Assembly: GCF_900090315.1 (NCBI RefSeq)
Contig: NZ_FMHZ01000002.1
Span: 3,140,501 to 3,204,500 of the forward strand
Length of the DNA stretch: 64,000 nt
Direction: 5' to 3'
DNA from: Micromonospora citrea
GTDB taxonomy: Bacteria > Actinomycetota > Actinomycetes > Mycobacteriales > Micromonosporaceae
Below the pieces are notes generated by a model that was not told the DNA's origin, made no database searches, and saw only the letters and a program-made list of their open reading frames with translations. Shown piece by piece: positions 8,818-17,449 of the stretch. The stretch's first letter is position 1, and the number at the start of each line of letters is the position of its first letter. Both the position numbers and the translations under genes were made by a program.

Positions 8818-9987
8818 TCAGGCCCAGACCTGCTGCGGCTCGGCGCGCCGCTCCGCCAGGGACGGGGCGGCGTCGTACTCGCGGACCACCTCGTAGCGGG
8901 TGTTCCGCTCGACGGGGCGGAAGCCGGCGTCCCAGATCAGGTGCAGCAGGTCGTCACGGTGCATCGTGTTCGGGGTGCCGTACGAGTCGGCGTCGTGGGT
9001 GATCTTGTATTCGACGACCGAGCCGTCCAGGTCGTCCACGCCGAAGTTGAGCGAGAGCTGGGCGACCGACAGCCCGTGCATCACCCAGAAGCACTTCACG
9101 TGCGGGACGTTGTCGAAGAGCAGCCGGGAGACCGCGAAGGTCTTGAGCGACTCGGCCGGCGAGGCCATCGTCGTGCGGGCCTGGATCCGGTTACGGATCT
9201 TGCCGTCGGCCGAGTCGACGAAGTCGTGCTGGTAGCGCAGCGGGATGAAGACCACGAAGCCGCCGGTCTCGTCCTGCAGCTCGCGCAGCCGCAGCACGTG
9301 GTCGACCCGGTGCCGGGGCTCCTCGATGTGGCCGTAGAGCATGGTCGACGGCGTCTTCATGCCCTTGCTGTGCGCCAGCCGGTGGATGCGCGACCAATCC
9401 TCCCAGTGGCAGGCGTGGTCGACGATGTGCTGGCGGACCTCCCAGTCGAAGATCTCCGCGCCGCCGCCGGTCAGCGACTCCAGGCCGGCGTCCATCAGCT
9501 CGTCGAGGATCTCGTCGGCGGTCAGGCCGCTGATCTTCTCGAACCACTGCACCTCGGTCGCGGTGAACGCCTTGAGCTTGACGTTCGGCAGCGCCGCCTT
9601 CAGCTCGCGGAGCACCTTCGGGTAGTAGCGCCAGGGCAGCGTGGGGTGCAGGCCGTTGACGATGTGCAGCTCGGTGAGCTGCTCGTCCTCCATCTCCTTG
9701 GCCTTGCGGACCGCCTCGTCGATGCGCATCGTGTAGGCGTCCTTCTCGCCCGGCTTGCGCTGGAACGAGCAGTACGCGCACGAGGCGGAACAGACGTTGG
9801 TCAGGTTGAGGTGCCGGTTGACGTTGAACATCACCCGGTCGCCGTTGAGCTCCGTACGCCTGTGGTGGGCCAGCCGCCCCAGCCACGTCAGGTCGTCGCT
9901 GTCGTAGAGGGCGATGCCGTCCTCGCGGGTCAGCCGCTCGCCCGCGTACACCTTCGCTTCGAGCTCACGCTTGAGTCCGGCGTCCAT
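8818..9987 (-). CDS. mqnE: aminofutalosine synthase (radical SAM)
   Basis: A 389-residue radical SAM enzyme of the futalosine menaquinone route, joining the MqnA product 3-(1-carboxyvinyloxy)benzoate to the adenosyl radical of SAM to give aminofutalosine. The iron-sulfur motif CSASCAYC (Cx3Cx2C) lies near residues 65-72. The NVNRHLNLTNVC lead-in, TELHIVNGLHPTLPWRYY, TGGGAEIFDWEVR and STMLYGHIEEPRHRV blocks separate MqnE from MqnC and CofH. ATG at 9987 is preferred (GGAAGGG 12 nt upstream); a GTG seven codons earlier is an alternative. Other pathway genes (ubiX, mqnP, ubiD) lie 10-14 kb away. Confidence 0.93.
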   Translation of the reverse strand: MDAGLKRELEAKVYAGERLTREDGIALYDSDDLTWLGRLAHHRRTELNGDRVMFNVNRHLNLTNVCSASCAYCSFQRKPGEKDAYTMRIDEAVRKAKEMEDEQLTELHIVNGLHPTLPWRYYPKVLRELKAALPNVKLKAFTATEVQWFEKISGLTADEILDELMDAGLESLTGGGAEIFDWEVRQHIVDHACHWEDWSRIHRLAHSKGMKTPSTMLYGHIEEPRHRVDHVLRLRELQDETGGFVVFIPLRYQHDFVDSADGKIRNRIQARTTMASPAESLKTFAVSRLLFDNVPHVKCFWVMHGLSVAQLSLNFGVDDLDGSVVEYKITHDADSYGTPNTMHRDDLLHLIWDAGFRPVERNTRYEVVREYDAAPSLAERRAEPQQVWA

Positions 9988-10229
9988 CGAAAGCCACGTC
10001 CCTTCCACCTGCGGTAGGAATCGAGCGTACGTCGGGCCGCCGACGTCCCCGCAGCACGGTCGACCCCCGTGCCCTCGCTCACCGAACTCTCAGTCTCCCG
10101 TAACCCGTCGATCCATCGACATGGCTGCCTGGGTGAGGTAAGACAGGATGGGACGTTCGACACACACTGGTAGCGTCCTCACGGCCGCGCCCATCCGGCG
10201 CGGCGACACCACGCCGGACGGGGAGCGGA

Positions 10230-11831
10230 ATGGTCGACAGCGGGCGCGGGCGACGGCAGCGACGACGGAGCCCGGTGATCTCGCCGGTGCTGCGCCCGGC
10301 GCTCTGGTCCGCCCTGCTCGGAGCCGTCGCCGCCACGGTCCTCGCCAACCCGGTCCAGGCCGACCCGGCCCTGCCCTCGAGCGTCCCCGACAGCGGGTCC
10401 CGCCCGGTCGTCACCGGATCGCTCCAGCTGCCCGGCGGAGCGCCGGGCAGCGGTGTGCCGGGCCTCGTGGGCGCGCCCGGCAGCACCGTCCTGCCGGGCG
10501 GCAGCCTGGTCAACGGCCCGCTCGGCGCCCAGATCTACGCCGCCGAGGCCCAGGTCGGGCAGCTGCGCGACCAACTGCTCCTGCTGCTGCAGAAGCGCAC
10601 CGAGGCGGAGACCCAGCGGGCCACCGCCGAGCGCGACCTCGCGCTCGCCAGGGAGGCGCTGGCCCGCGCCCAGGAGGGCGCCGACGTCGCCGCCGCGGGC
10701 GCGTTCAAGGCCGCCGCCGCCCTCCCCCCCGGCGAGTTCGCCAACGACCTGCACGAGCTGAGCCGGCTCGCCCGCATCGTCCGGGGCGAGAAGGCCGAGG
10801 GCGGCACCACCGCCGCCGAGGGCGAGCTGTCCCGCGCCCGCACCGGCGAGCAGGCGGCCAACCAGGCGATGGTGTCGGCCGAGTCCCGGCTCAAGGGCGC
10901 CCAGACGGAATACGCGGCCGGCGAGAAGTCCCTACGCGACGCCGAGGCCAAGCTCGCGAAGCTGCGCCGCGACAACGCCGCCCAGCTCGTCGAGCTGGAA
11001 CGCCAGCAGGAGGCCCTCGACCAGCAGCTCGGCGCCGACTACCTCGGCAACGAGACCGCGAACGGGCTGGCCGCCCACCCGACCGCACTGAAGGCCGTGG
11101 CCTACGCCAAGGCGCAGCTCGGCGACCCCTACCTGTGGGCCGCCGAGGGGCCGGACCGGTTCGACTGCTCCGGCCTGATCTACGCCGCGTACCGGCACGC
11201 GGGCTACTACGGGCTGCCCCGGGTCTCCCGGGACCAGTACTACGCCACCCGCTCCCGCACCGTGTCCCGCTCCGCGCTGCTCCCCGGCGACCTGGTCTTC
11301 TTCGCGTCCGGCACGAGCTGGACGACGATCCACCACATGGGCATGTACGTCGGCGGCGGAAAGATGATCCACGCGCCGACCACGGGCGACGTCGTCAAGA
11401 TCTCCCCGGTGCGCTGGTCCCGCCTCTACGCGGCGACCCGCGTGATCGGGGCGGTGCCCGCGCCGACCAGCACCCCGTCGCCCACGCCGACGCAGAGCAC
11501 GTCGCCCACGCCGAAGCCGACGGGCAGCGCCAAGCCGACCGCGAAGCCCACGTCGCCGTCGCCGAGCCCGTCGACCTCGCCGTCGACCTCGCCCTCGGCG
11601 TCGCCCAGCGGGTCGCCGTCGCCCAGCACGTCGCCCACGCCCAGCACGTCACCGTCGCCGTCCCCGATCGAGTCGTCCGGGTCGCCGTCGGCGAGCCGCT
11701 CCGCCTCGTCGGCGCCGAGCGCCACGTCGGGCGCTGTGGTGCCGAGCGCCACGTCGGGCGCTGTGGCGCCGACCACGGCGGCGGGCAGTGCCGACCCGAC
11801 GGGCAGCACCTCGGCGAGCACCGGTAGCTGA
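10230..11831 (+). CDS. secreted NlpC/P60 peptidoglycan endopeptidase with coiled coil and Ser/Thr/Pro tail
   Basis: A 533-residue exported wall hydrolase in the RipA/NlpC class. After a basic N-terminus and one hydrophobic signal segment (ALWSALLGAVAATVLANPVQA) comes an Ala/Glu/Gln/Arg-rich coiled coil (about 95-275), then the NlpC/P60 domain with Cys313 in DRFDCSGLIYAAY and histidines in IHHMGMYVGGGKMIHAPTTG. The last 120 residues are a low-complexity PSPTPTQSTSPTP-type tail, probably a wall-spanning linker. The coiled coil in this class usually restrains or localises the endopeptidase. The ATG follows GGGGAG. A TAGCGT at 10172 could be its -10 element. Confidence 0.9.
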   Translation: MVDSGRGRRQRRRSPVISPVLRPALWSALLGAVAATVLANPVQADPALPSSVPDSGSRPVVTGSLQLPGGAPGSGVPGLVGAPGSTVLPGGSLVNGPLGAQIYAAEAQVGQLRDQLLLLLQKRTEAETQRATAERDLALAREALARAQEGADVAAAGAFKAAAALPPGEFANDLHELSRLARIVRGEKAEGGTTAAEGELSRARTGEQAANQAMVSAESRLKGAQTEYAAGEKSLRDAEAKLAKLRRDNAAQLVELERQQEALDQQLGADYLGNETANGLAAHPTALKAVAYAKAQLGDPYLWAAEGPDRFDCSGLIYAAYRHAGYYGLPRVSRDQYYATRSRTVSRSALLPGDLVFFASGTSWTTIHHMGMYVGGGKMIHAPTTGDVVKISPVRWSRLYAATRVIGAVPAPTSTPSPTPTQSTSPTPKPTGSAKPTAKPTSPSPSPSTSPSTSPSASPSGSPSPSTSPTPSTSPSPSPIESSGSPSASRSASSAPSATSGAVVPSATSGAVAPTTAAGSADPTGSTSASTGS

Positions 11832-11997
11832 CCGGGGCGGTCGGCCCCCGCCCGGCGCGCCGACGCCGGTCCGCGCCGACCATCGGCCCGCTACGCACTC
11901 CGGCTGTGCCGCACGGCCGGAATGTGGCACGGTGACAGTCAGACACGTCCGGTCCGACGCCGCGGACCCGGGCGCGAGCGTGGCGCGGAGGGCGAGC

Positions 11998-13506
11998 ATG
12001 GCCGAGCATGAGGTTCCGGGGGAGCCGGTCGACCAGGGATCCACGCCCCCCGACCGGAGTCACGCCGGGTCCGCGCAGCCCTCGGCGTCCGGCGGGTCCG
12101 TCGCGACCGCGGCCGACGACGGGTCCGCGTCGGGCGCCGGCTCCGCGGGCCCGTCGGGGTCGTCGACCGAGCCGCCCGCCGACGACGTACGCCGGCAGCC
12201 CGCCCGGGGTCGGGTGAGCGTGGCCACCGCCACCGCTCCCGGCGACGGGGAGGCGCCGCCGCCGGCCCGCCCGACCGCCGGCACCACCTACCGTGCCACG
12301 GATGCGAGCGCCCCGGCCGGTGGCGTCCCCGAGCAGCGCGGCACCGCCGCGGCCCGGGCCAGCGCCGCCGTGCCCGGGATGCGGCGGGTCTCCGCCGACG
12401 AGGCGGCGGCCATCCGGTCACGCACCGGCGAGGCCCGGGTCTACGGGGCTGCGCCGGTCAATCCGGAGCCGCCGGAGCCCGCCCAGCCGCCGGAGCCGGC
12501 GCAGCCGCCCAAGCCGCCGGTCCCGGAGCCCGAGCCGGCGCCGGCCCCCGTGCCGCCGGTGCCCGGACCGACCCCGCCGTCGCCGAACCCGCCGGTCCCG
12601 AACCCGACCCCGCCGCTCCCCGTTCCCCACCCGCCCGGCCCGGTGCCGCCCCGCCCGACGCCCCCGGGTCCGGTGCCGCCCGTGCCGGGTCCGCCGGCGC
12701 CGCCTCCCGGACCACCTGTGCCCGCACCGCCACCCCCGCCGGGTCCGATGCCGGCACCGCCGTTCCCGCCGCCGCCCGCGACGGCCCCGACCTCGTCGGG
12801 GGCGCCCGCGAGCGCGCCGGTCTCCGCGCCCCCGCCGGCCCCCGCGCCGCCGTTCCCCACGCCGCAGGTCTCCGCGCCGCCGGCCGTCTCGCCGCAGGTC
12901 TCCGCGCCGCCGGCCAGCGCCGTGCCGCCGTTCCCCGCTCCGCCGGTCTCCGGGCCCCCGCCGGCCTCCGCGCCGCCGTTCCCCGCGCCGCAGGTCTCCG
13001 CGCCGCCGGCAGCCTCGCCGTTCTCCGCGCCGCCGGCCGCCGCGCCGCCCGTGCCCGCCCCCGCCCTGCCGACGTGGCCGCCGTCGACCAGCCCGGGCGA
13101 CCGCCGGCCGGGCGGCGCCGAGCCGGCCACGGCTCCCTGGGAGGCGCGCCGGTCGACCGGGCGGCCGGCCGACGCGGTTTCGGGCGGGCGGTCCGACGGC
13201 ACCCCCGCAGGCCGCTACGACGGCGGGCCCGACCTCGGCACGATCTACGGCGCCGGCACGGACGGCCCGGGCTTCGCCACGGTCGCGTTCCCGGCCAACA
13301 ACCCCCTGGAGAACTCCGGGTCGCTGACCGGGCACATCCTGGCCCAGGGCTGGACGGAGACCCCCACCGAGGAGCGGTCCAGCACCACCAAGGTGGTGAT
13401 CGTCCTGGCCACCTCGCTGGGTCTGCTCGTGGCGATCAGCGTGCTGATCGTCCTGCTCGCCACCGACACCGTGGGCGGGCTGGTGGGCGGCGCCCTGACC
13501 GGGTGA
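11998..13506 (+). CDS. proline-rich tail-anchored membrane protein
   Basis: A 502-residue protein with no signal peptide: residues 1-150 are Ser/Ala/Gly/Pro-rich and polar, about 155-360 are a run of proline repeats (PPFPAPQVSAPPA-type units recur several times), and one hydrophobic helix (VVIVLATSLGLLVAISVLIVLLA, about 467-489) lies a dozen residues from the C-terminus. This predicts a cytosolic protein anchored by its tail. GGAGGG lies 5 nt before the ATG at 11998; upstream in-frame starts lack one. No enzyme motif is present. Proline repeats of this kind often bind partners, but the role is unknown. Confidence 0.7.
   Translation: MAEHEVPGEPVDQGSTPPDRSHAGSAQPSASGGSVATAADDGSASGAGSAGPSGSSTEPPADDVRRQPARGRVSVATATAPGDGEAPPPARPTAGTTYRATDASAPAGGVPEQRGTAAARASAAVPGMRRVSADEAAAIRSRTGEARVYGAAPVNPEPPEPAQPPEPAQPPKPPVPEPEPAPAPVPPVPGPTPPSPNPPVPNPTPPLPVPHPPGPVPPRPTPPGPVPPVPGPPAPPPGPPVPAPPPPPGPMPAPPFPPPPATAPTSSGAPASAPVSAPPPAPAPPFPTPQVSAPPAVSPQVSAPPASAVPPFPAPPVSGPPPASAPPFPAPQVSAPPAASPFSAPPAAAPPVPAPALPTWPPSTSPGDRRPGGAEPATAPWEARRSTGRPADAVSGGRSDGTPAGRYDGGPDLGTIYGAGTDGPGFATVAFPANNPLENSGSLTGHILAQGWTETPTEERSSTTKVVIVLATSLGLLVAISVLIVLLATDTVGGLVGGALTG
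12460..13080 (+). repeat. proline-codon low-complexity tract
   Basis: Coding for the proline-rich middle of the tail-anchored protein. The region 12840-13050 contains imperfect repeats of CCGCCGTTCCCCGC and GCAGGTCTCCGCGCCGCCGG that give PPFPAP and QVSAPPA units. Confidence 0.7.
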
Positions 13507-13580
13507 GCCGCCCGGCGACGGCCATGGTGAGCCCGCCCACTACCGATCCGTGGTGCGGTGGCGGGTTCGCCACGTCGCCG

Positions 13581-13703
13581 TACACTGGTGACGATCACTG
13601 ACCCGGCGCGCCGTGCGCGCCCATGGGCGATCTTGCGGGCGATTCGGCGGCGTTCAGCTGCGGCAGGCCATCGCGAAGATGCGCCCCGCTCGAAAGGCAT
13701 TTC
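13581..13703 (+). promoter_or_regulatory. possible promoter and structured leader of the DEAD-box helicase gene
   Basis: TACACT at 13581-13586 fits an actinobacterial -10 box, giving a leader of about 110 nt. It contains a hairpin with arms GGCGCG (13605-13610) and CGCGCC (13616-13621). Long leaders are common for cold-shock helicase genes; no known riboswitch was recognised. Confidence 0.35.
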
Positions 13704-15593
13704 TTGACCACGTTTGCTGAACCCAGCACGTTTCCGCCCGCCCTCCAGAGCCTCGACGCGCAGGCCGCCGAGCGGGACACCAGCCCGCAGGGCCCGGCCG
13801 CGCCGGTGACGGCCGAGGCCACCGACTTCGCCGCGCTGGGGTTGCCCCAGCCGCTGGTCCGCGCGCTCGCCCGGCAGGGCATCACCGCCCCCTTCGAGAT
13901 CCAGCGCGCCACCGTGCCGGACGCGCTCGCCGGCCGCGACGTCCTCGGCCGGGGCCAGACCGGTTCCGGCAAGACCCTGGCCTTCGGCCTGCCGCTGCTG
14001 GCCCGGGTGGCCGACGGCGAGCGGGCCCGGCCGCTGCACCCGCGGGCCCTGGTCCTGGTGCCGACCCGCGAACTCGCCATGCAGGTCAACGACGCGCTGC
14101 TGCCGCTCGGCAAGGCCGTCGGAGTCTTCCTCAAGACCGCCGTCGGCGGCGTGCCGTACGACCGGCAGATCGACGCCCTGCGGCGCGGCGTGGAGATCGT
14201 CGTGGCCACTCCCGGCCGGCTGGGTGACCTGATCGCCCGGGGCGTCTGCAACCTGGACGACGTCGAGGTGACCGTGCTCGACGAGGCCGACCAGATGGCC
14301 GACATGGGCTTCCTGCCCGAGGTCACCGAGTTGCTGGCGAAGACGACGGCGGGCACCCAGCGGCTGCTCTTCTCGGCCACCCTGGACGGTGACGTCGACG
14401 CGCTGGTCAAGCGGTTCATGACCGACCCGGTGACCCACTCGACCGCGCCGTCCACCGCCTCGGTGTCCACGATGGACCACCACATGCTGCTGATCCCGCC
14501 GCACGACAAGTTCTCGGTGGCGGCGTCCATCGCGGCCCGCGACGGGCGGACCATGGTCTTCGCCCGCACCCAGCTCGGCGTGGACCGGCTGGTCGAGCAG
14601 CTCGCCGCGGTCGGCGTACGCGCGGGTGGGCTGCACGGCGGCAAGACCCAGCGGATGCGTACCCGCACGCTGGCCGAGTTCCGCGAGGGCCGGATGAACG
14701 TCCTGGTCGCCACAGACGTGGCGGCCCGGGGCATCCACGTCGACGGCGTCTCGCTGGTGCTGCACGTCGACCCGCCGAAGGACCCGAAGGACTACCTGCA
14801 CCGTGCGGGGCGTACCGCCCGGGCCGGTGAGTCGGGCGCGGTCGCCACGCTGGTGCTGCCGAAGCAGCGCCGCACGACCCTCGCCATGCTGGAGAAGGCC
14901 GGCGTCGCGCCGGCGGAGACCCGGGTGCGGGCCGGCGACCCGGCGTTGGCCGAGCTGACCGGCGCCCGCGAGCCGAGCGGCGTCCCGGTCCGCAACGAGC
15001 CCGAGGAGCCGCGCCGGCACGGCGACCGGCCGGGCGGCGCGCGCCGCTTCGGCGACCGCGACGCCCGGGGCGAGCGCCGCCACGGCGACCGACCCACCGA
15101 GGGACGCGGCTACGGCGAGCGCCGCTACGGCGACCGACCCACCGAGGGACGCGGCTACGGCGAGCGCCGCTACGGCGACCGGCCCACCGACGGCCGGGGC
15201 TACGGCGAGCGCCGCTACGGCGACCGGCCCACCGACGGCCGGGGCTACGGCGAGCGCCGCTACGGCGACCGGCCCACCGAGGGACGCGGCCACGGCGAGC
15301 GCGGCTTCGCCGACCGGGGCGAGCGCCGCCACGGCGACCGGCCCTACGGCGACCGCCCGCAGGGCGAGCGCCGCTACGGCGACCGACCCACCGACGGCCG
15401 GAGCTACGGCGACCGACCCCAGGGCGAGCGCCGCTACGGCGACCGACCCACCGAGGGACGCGGCCACGGCGAGCGCGGCGAGCGGCGCTTCGGCGACCGG
15501 GGCGGTTTCCGGCCCGAGGGCCGGGGACGCGACGACCGGCCGCGCGACGACCGGCGGGGCTTCGGCGGGCGGCCGCCGGCCCGTACCCACTGA
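13704..15593 (+). CDS. DEAD-box ATP-dependent RNA helicase with tandem-repeat basic tail
   Basis: About 629 residues. The core carries the Q motif (APFEIQRATVPDAL), motif I GQTGSGKT, Ia PTRELAMQV, DEAD in VLDEADQMADMGF, SAT, and HRAGRTARAG (motif VI). The last 190 residues are RGYGERRYGDRPTDG-type repeats, five in perfect register then degenerate; such RG/RGY-rich tails bind RNA without strong sequence preference and help RNP assembly. It would unwind RNA structure in ribosome assembly or cold adaptation. TTG at 13704 is chosen (AAAGG 7 nt upstream; LTTFAEPSTFPP matches the usual N-terminus); the frame is open upstream to 13623. Confidence 0.9.
   Translation: MTTFAEPSTFPPALQSLDAQAAERDTSPQGPAAPVTAEATDFAALGLPQPLVRALARQGITAPFEIQRATVPDALAGRDVLGRGQTGSGKTLAFGLPLLARVADGERARPLHPRALVLVPTRELAMQVNDALLPLGKAVGVFLKTAVGGVPYDRQIDALRRGVEIVVATPGRLGDLIARGVCNLDDVEVTVLDEADQMADMGFLPEVTELLAKTTAGTQRLLFSATLDGDVDALVKRFMTDPVTHSTAPSTASVSTMDHHMLLIPPHDKFSVAASIAARDGRTMVFARTQLGVDRLVEQLAAVGVRAGGLHGGKTQRMRTRTLAEFREGRMNVLVATDVAARGIHVDGVSLVLHVDPPKDPKDYLHRAGRTARAGESGAVATLVLPKQRRTTLAMLEKAGVAPAETRVRAGDPALAELTGAREPSGVPVRNEPEEPRRHGDRPGGARRFGDRDARGERRHGDRPTEGRGYGERRYGDRPTEGRGYGERRYGDRPTDGRGYGERRYGDRPTDGRGYGERRYGDRPTEGRGHGERGFADRGERRHGDRPYGDRPQGERRYGDRPTDGRSYGDRPQGERRYGDRPTEGRGHGERGERRFGDRGGFRPEGRGRDDRPRDDRRGFGGRPPARTH
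15084..15308 (+). repeat. five tandem 45-bp coding repeats in the helicase tail
   Basis: Five copies of a 45-bp unit (15084, 15129, 15174, 15219, 15264) encode a 15-residue GDRPTEGRGYGERRY unit. Copies 1-2 are almost identical, as are 3-4, with GAGGGACGC alternating with GACGGCCGG. Degenerate copies continue to about 15480. Confidence 0.9.
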
Positions 15594-15611
15594 TCACGAG
15601 CGGCCGACCGG

Positions 15612-15647
15612 AACGCCGCCGTGGAGCACGTGCTCCACGGCGGCGTT
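15612..15647 (+). terminator. perfect 36-bp palindromic terminator
   Basis: Arms AACGCCGCCGTGGAGCAC and GTGCTCCACGGCGGCGTT pair over all 18 bases and are followed by TTCC. It begins 18 nt after the helicase stop codon and is the strongest hairpin in the window. Confidence 0.88.
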
Positions 15648-15680
15648 TCCGCATCCCCTGCCGGTGTCGGTCCGGTCGCG

Positions 15681-15686
15681 TAACGT
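15681..15686 (+). promoter_or_regulatory. -10 element of a leaderless gene (TAACGT)
   Basis: TAACGT ends 7 nt before the ATG at 15694 and no ribosome site is present, so the transcript probably begins at or next to the start codon. Confidence 0.6.
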
Positions 15687-15693
15687 CCGGCTC

Positions 15694-16323
15694 ATGCCGA
15701 CCATGCCGAAGTCGCTCTTCTGGACCCGGACGGACACCGCCGGCAGCGAGCACGCGCTGCTCGACGACGGCCGAGGGCTGACGGCCCGGGGCACGCTCAC
15801 CGCCGTCGACCCGGTGCCCTACACCTGCCGCTACCAGCTCGCCACCGACCCGGAGTGGGTCACCACCCGGGTGGAGGTCGAGGTGGAGGGCTCGGGGTGG
15901 CTGCGGAGCGTACGCCTGGAACGGGCCGGCGACCGGTGGCGGGTGACCACCGGCGAGCAGGGTGACCTGGACGCGGCGCTGCGGGCCGCCGGCCACCCGC
16001 CCACCGGGTTGGCCGGCACCGACGACCCGGACCGGCTGACCGAGGCGCTGGACGTCGACCTCGGCGGTTCGCCGCTGTTCAACGCCCTGCCGGTGCGCCG
16101 CCTCGGGTTGCCCCGGGCGACGGCCGACACGCCGCACCGGATCGCCGTGGCCTGGGTGCTGGTGCCCAGCCTGATGGTGGTGCCCGCCGAGCAGGTCTAC
16201 ACGCCGCTCGGTCCTGGTCGGGTCCGCTTCACCAGCGACACGTTCACCGCCGACGTCGACCTCGACGCCGAGGGCTACGTAATGCGCTACCCGGGGCTGG
16301 CCGAGCGCGTCGACCCGCGCTGA
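15694..16323 (+). CDS. putative glycolipid-binding-domain protein
   Basis: A 209-residue soluble protein resembling the COG3554/PF06475 putative glycolipid-binding family: PKSLFWTRTDTAGSEHALL at the start, the CRYQLATDPEWVTTRVEVEV strand region, an LDVDLGGSPLFNALPVRRL middle and a WVLVPSLMVVPAEQVYTPLG block. Members have a beta-barrel of lipoprotein-carrier type but their ligand is not established. The ATG at 15694 is selected by the leaderless -10 element; a second ATG three codons on is possible. Convergent with the next gene with only 12 nt between. Confidence 0.75.
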   Translation: MPTMPKSLFWTRTDTAGSEHALLDDGRGLTARGTLTAVDPVPYTCRYQLATDPEWVTTRVEVEVEGSGWLRSVRLERAGDRWRVTTGEQGDLDAALRAAGHPPTGLAGTDDPDRLTEALDVDLGGSPLFNALPVRRLGLPRATADTPHRIAVAWVLVPSLMVVPAEQVYTPLGPGRVRFTSDTFTADVDLDAEGYVMRYPGLAERVDPR

Positions 16324-16335
16324 CCCGCCGAGGCG

Positions 16336-17427
16336 TCAGGCTGGCCAGGCGCCGTCGGCGAGGAAGCGCTCGATCGTCGCGAGGTGCGGCTCCAGGTCGA
16401 GCCCCTGGGCGGCCACCCAGCCGTCGGCGTAGTAGGTGTCGGCGTAGCGGTCGCCGGCGTCGCAGATCAGGGTGACCACCGAGCCGGTGCGGCCCTCGGC
16501 GAGCATCTCCGCGATCAGCCCGAACGCGCCCCACAGGTTGGTGCCGGTCGAGCCGCCCACCCGGCGGCCGAGCACGGCCGAGCCGGCGCGCATGGCGGCC
16601 AGTGAGGCGGCGTCGGGCACCTGGACCATCCGGTCCACCACCGAGGGCAGGAACGACGCCTCCACGGTCGGCCGGCCGATCCCCTCGATCCGGGAGCCGC
16701 GCCCGGTGCGGACCGACCAGTCGGCGGCCTGCCAGGCGGGATAGAACGCGGAGTTCTCCGGGTCGACCACGCAGAGCTTGGTGGGCAGCCGCCGGTAGCG
16801 GGCGTACCGGCCGATGGTGGCGCTGGTGCCCCCGGTGCCGGCGCCGACCACGATCCAGGTCGGCACGGGATGCCGTTCCAGCGCGAGCTGCGCGTAGATC
16901 GACTCGGCGATGTTGTTGTTGCCCCGCCAGTCGGTGGCCCGCTCGGCGAAGGTGAACTGGTCCATGAAGTGGCCGCCGGAGTCCTCCGCCAGCCAGCGGG
17001 CCTCGACGACCACCTTGGCCGGGTCGTCGACGAGGTGGCAGCGCCCGCCCTGGAACTCGATCTGGGCGATCTTCTCCGGCGACGTGGAGGCCGGCATCAC
17101 CGCGATGAACGGCAGGCCCAGCATCCGCGCGAAGTAGGCCTCCGAGACCGCCGTGGAGCCGGAGGACGCCTCCACGATCGTGGTCTCCGGGCCGATCCAG
17201 CCGTTGCACAGCCCGTAGAGGAAGAGCGAGCGCGCCAGCCGGTGCTTGAGCGAGCCGGTGGGGTGCACCGACTCGTCCTTGAGGTAGAGGTCGATCCCCC
17301 AGGCGCGGGGTAGCGGGAACGGCAGCAGGTGGGTGTCGGCGGACCGGTTGGCGTCCGCCTCGACGGTGGCGATCGCCTCGGTCACCCAGCGCCGGCTGGC
17401 CTCGTCGCACCGGTCGAGATGAGTCAC
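16336..17427 (-). CDS. PLP-dependent cysteine synthase-family enzyme (Cds1-like cysteine desulfhydrase)
   Basis: A 363-residue fold-type II PLP enzyme. The lysine is in [12 protein letters not shown], the substrate loop in [16 protein letters not shown], and the phosphate-binding glycine loop in [18 protein letters not shown]. The [21 protein letters not shown] start and extra length resemble mycobacterial Cds1 (Rv3684-like), an L-cysteine desulfhydrase giving sulfide, pyruvate and ammonia, more than CysK or CysM. The exact reaction (desulfhydrase, synthase or another beta-replacement) cannot be fixed from sequence. GTG start with a TAGGTT -10 element 6 nt upstream: leaderless. Confidence 0.82.
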   Translation of the reverse strand: MTHLDRCDEASRRWVTEAIATVEADANRSADTHLLPFPLPRAWGIDLYLKDESVHPTGSLKHRLARSLFLYGLCNGWIGPETTIVEASSGSTAVSEAYFARMLGLPFIAVMPASTSPEKIAQIEFQGGRCHLVDDPAKVVVEARWLAEDSGGHFMDQFTFAERATDWRGNNNIAESIYAQLALERHPVPTWIVVGAGTGGTSATIGRYARYRRLPTKLCVVDPENSAFYPAWQAADWSVRTGRGSRIEGIGRPTVEASFLPSVVDRMVQVPDAASLAAMRAGSAVLGRRVGGSTGTNLWGAFGLIAEMLAEGRTGSVVTLICDAGDRYADTYYADGWVAAQGLDLEPHLATIERFLADGAWPA

Positions 17428-17433
17428 GCCCGA

Positions 17434-17439
17434 AACCTA
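17434..17439 (-). promoter_or_regulatory. -10 element of a leaderless gene (TAGGTT)
   Basis: On the minus strand TAGGTT is followed by 6 nt (TCGGGC) and the GTG start of the PLP enzyme; no ribosome site is present. Confidence 0.6.
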
Positions 17440-17449
17440 GCAAGCCCGG

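Noticed and set aside
10080..10229. Possible c-di-AMP (ydaO-type) riboswitch before the NlpC/P60 gene, a common partnership in actinobacteria
   Set aside because: I could not find the conserved ydaO core blocks in this 240-bp space.
13627..13640. GCGATCTTGCGG before the helicase as a second copy of the mqnP palindromic element
   Set aside because: Only one partial arm is present, without the opposing arm or inner stem.
13245..15590. A 781-residue minus-strand frame antisense to the DEAD-box helicase
   Set aside because: No domain and Gly/Arg/Val-rich composition; the helicase motifs on the plus strand are unmistakable.
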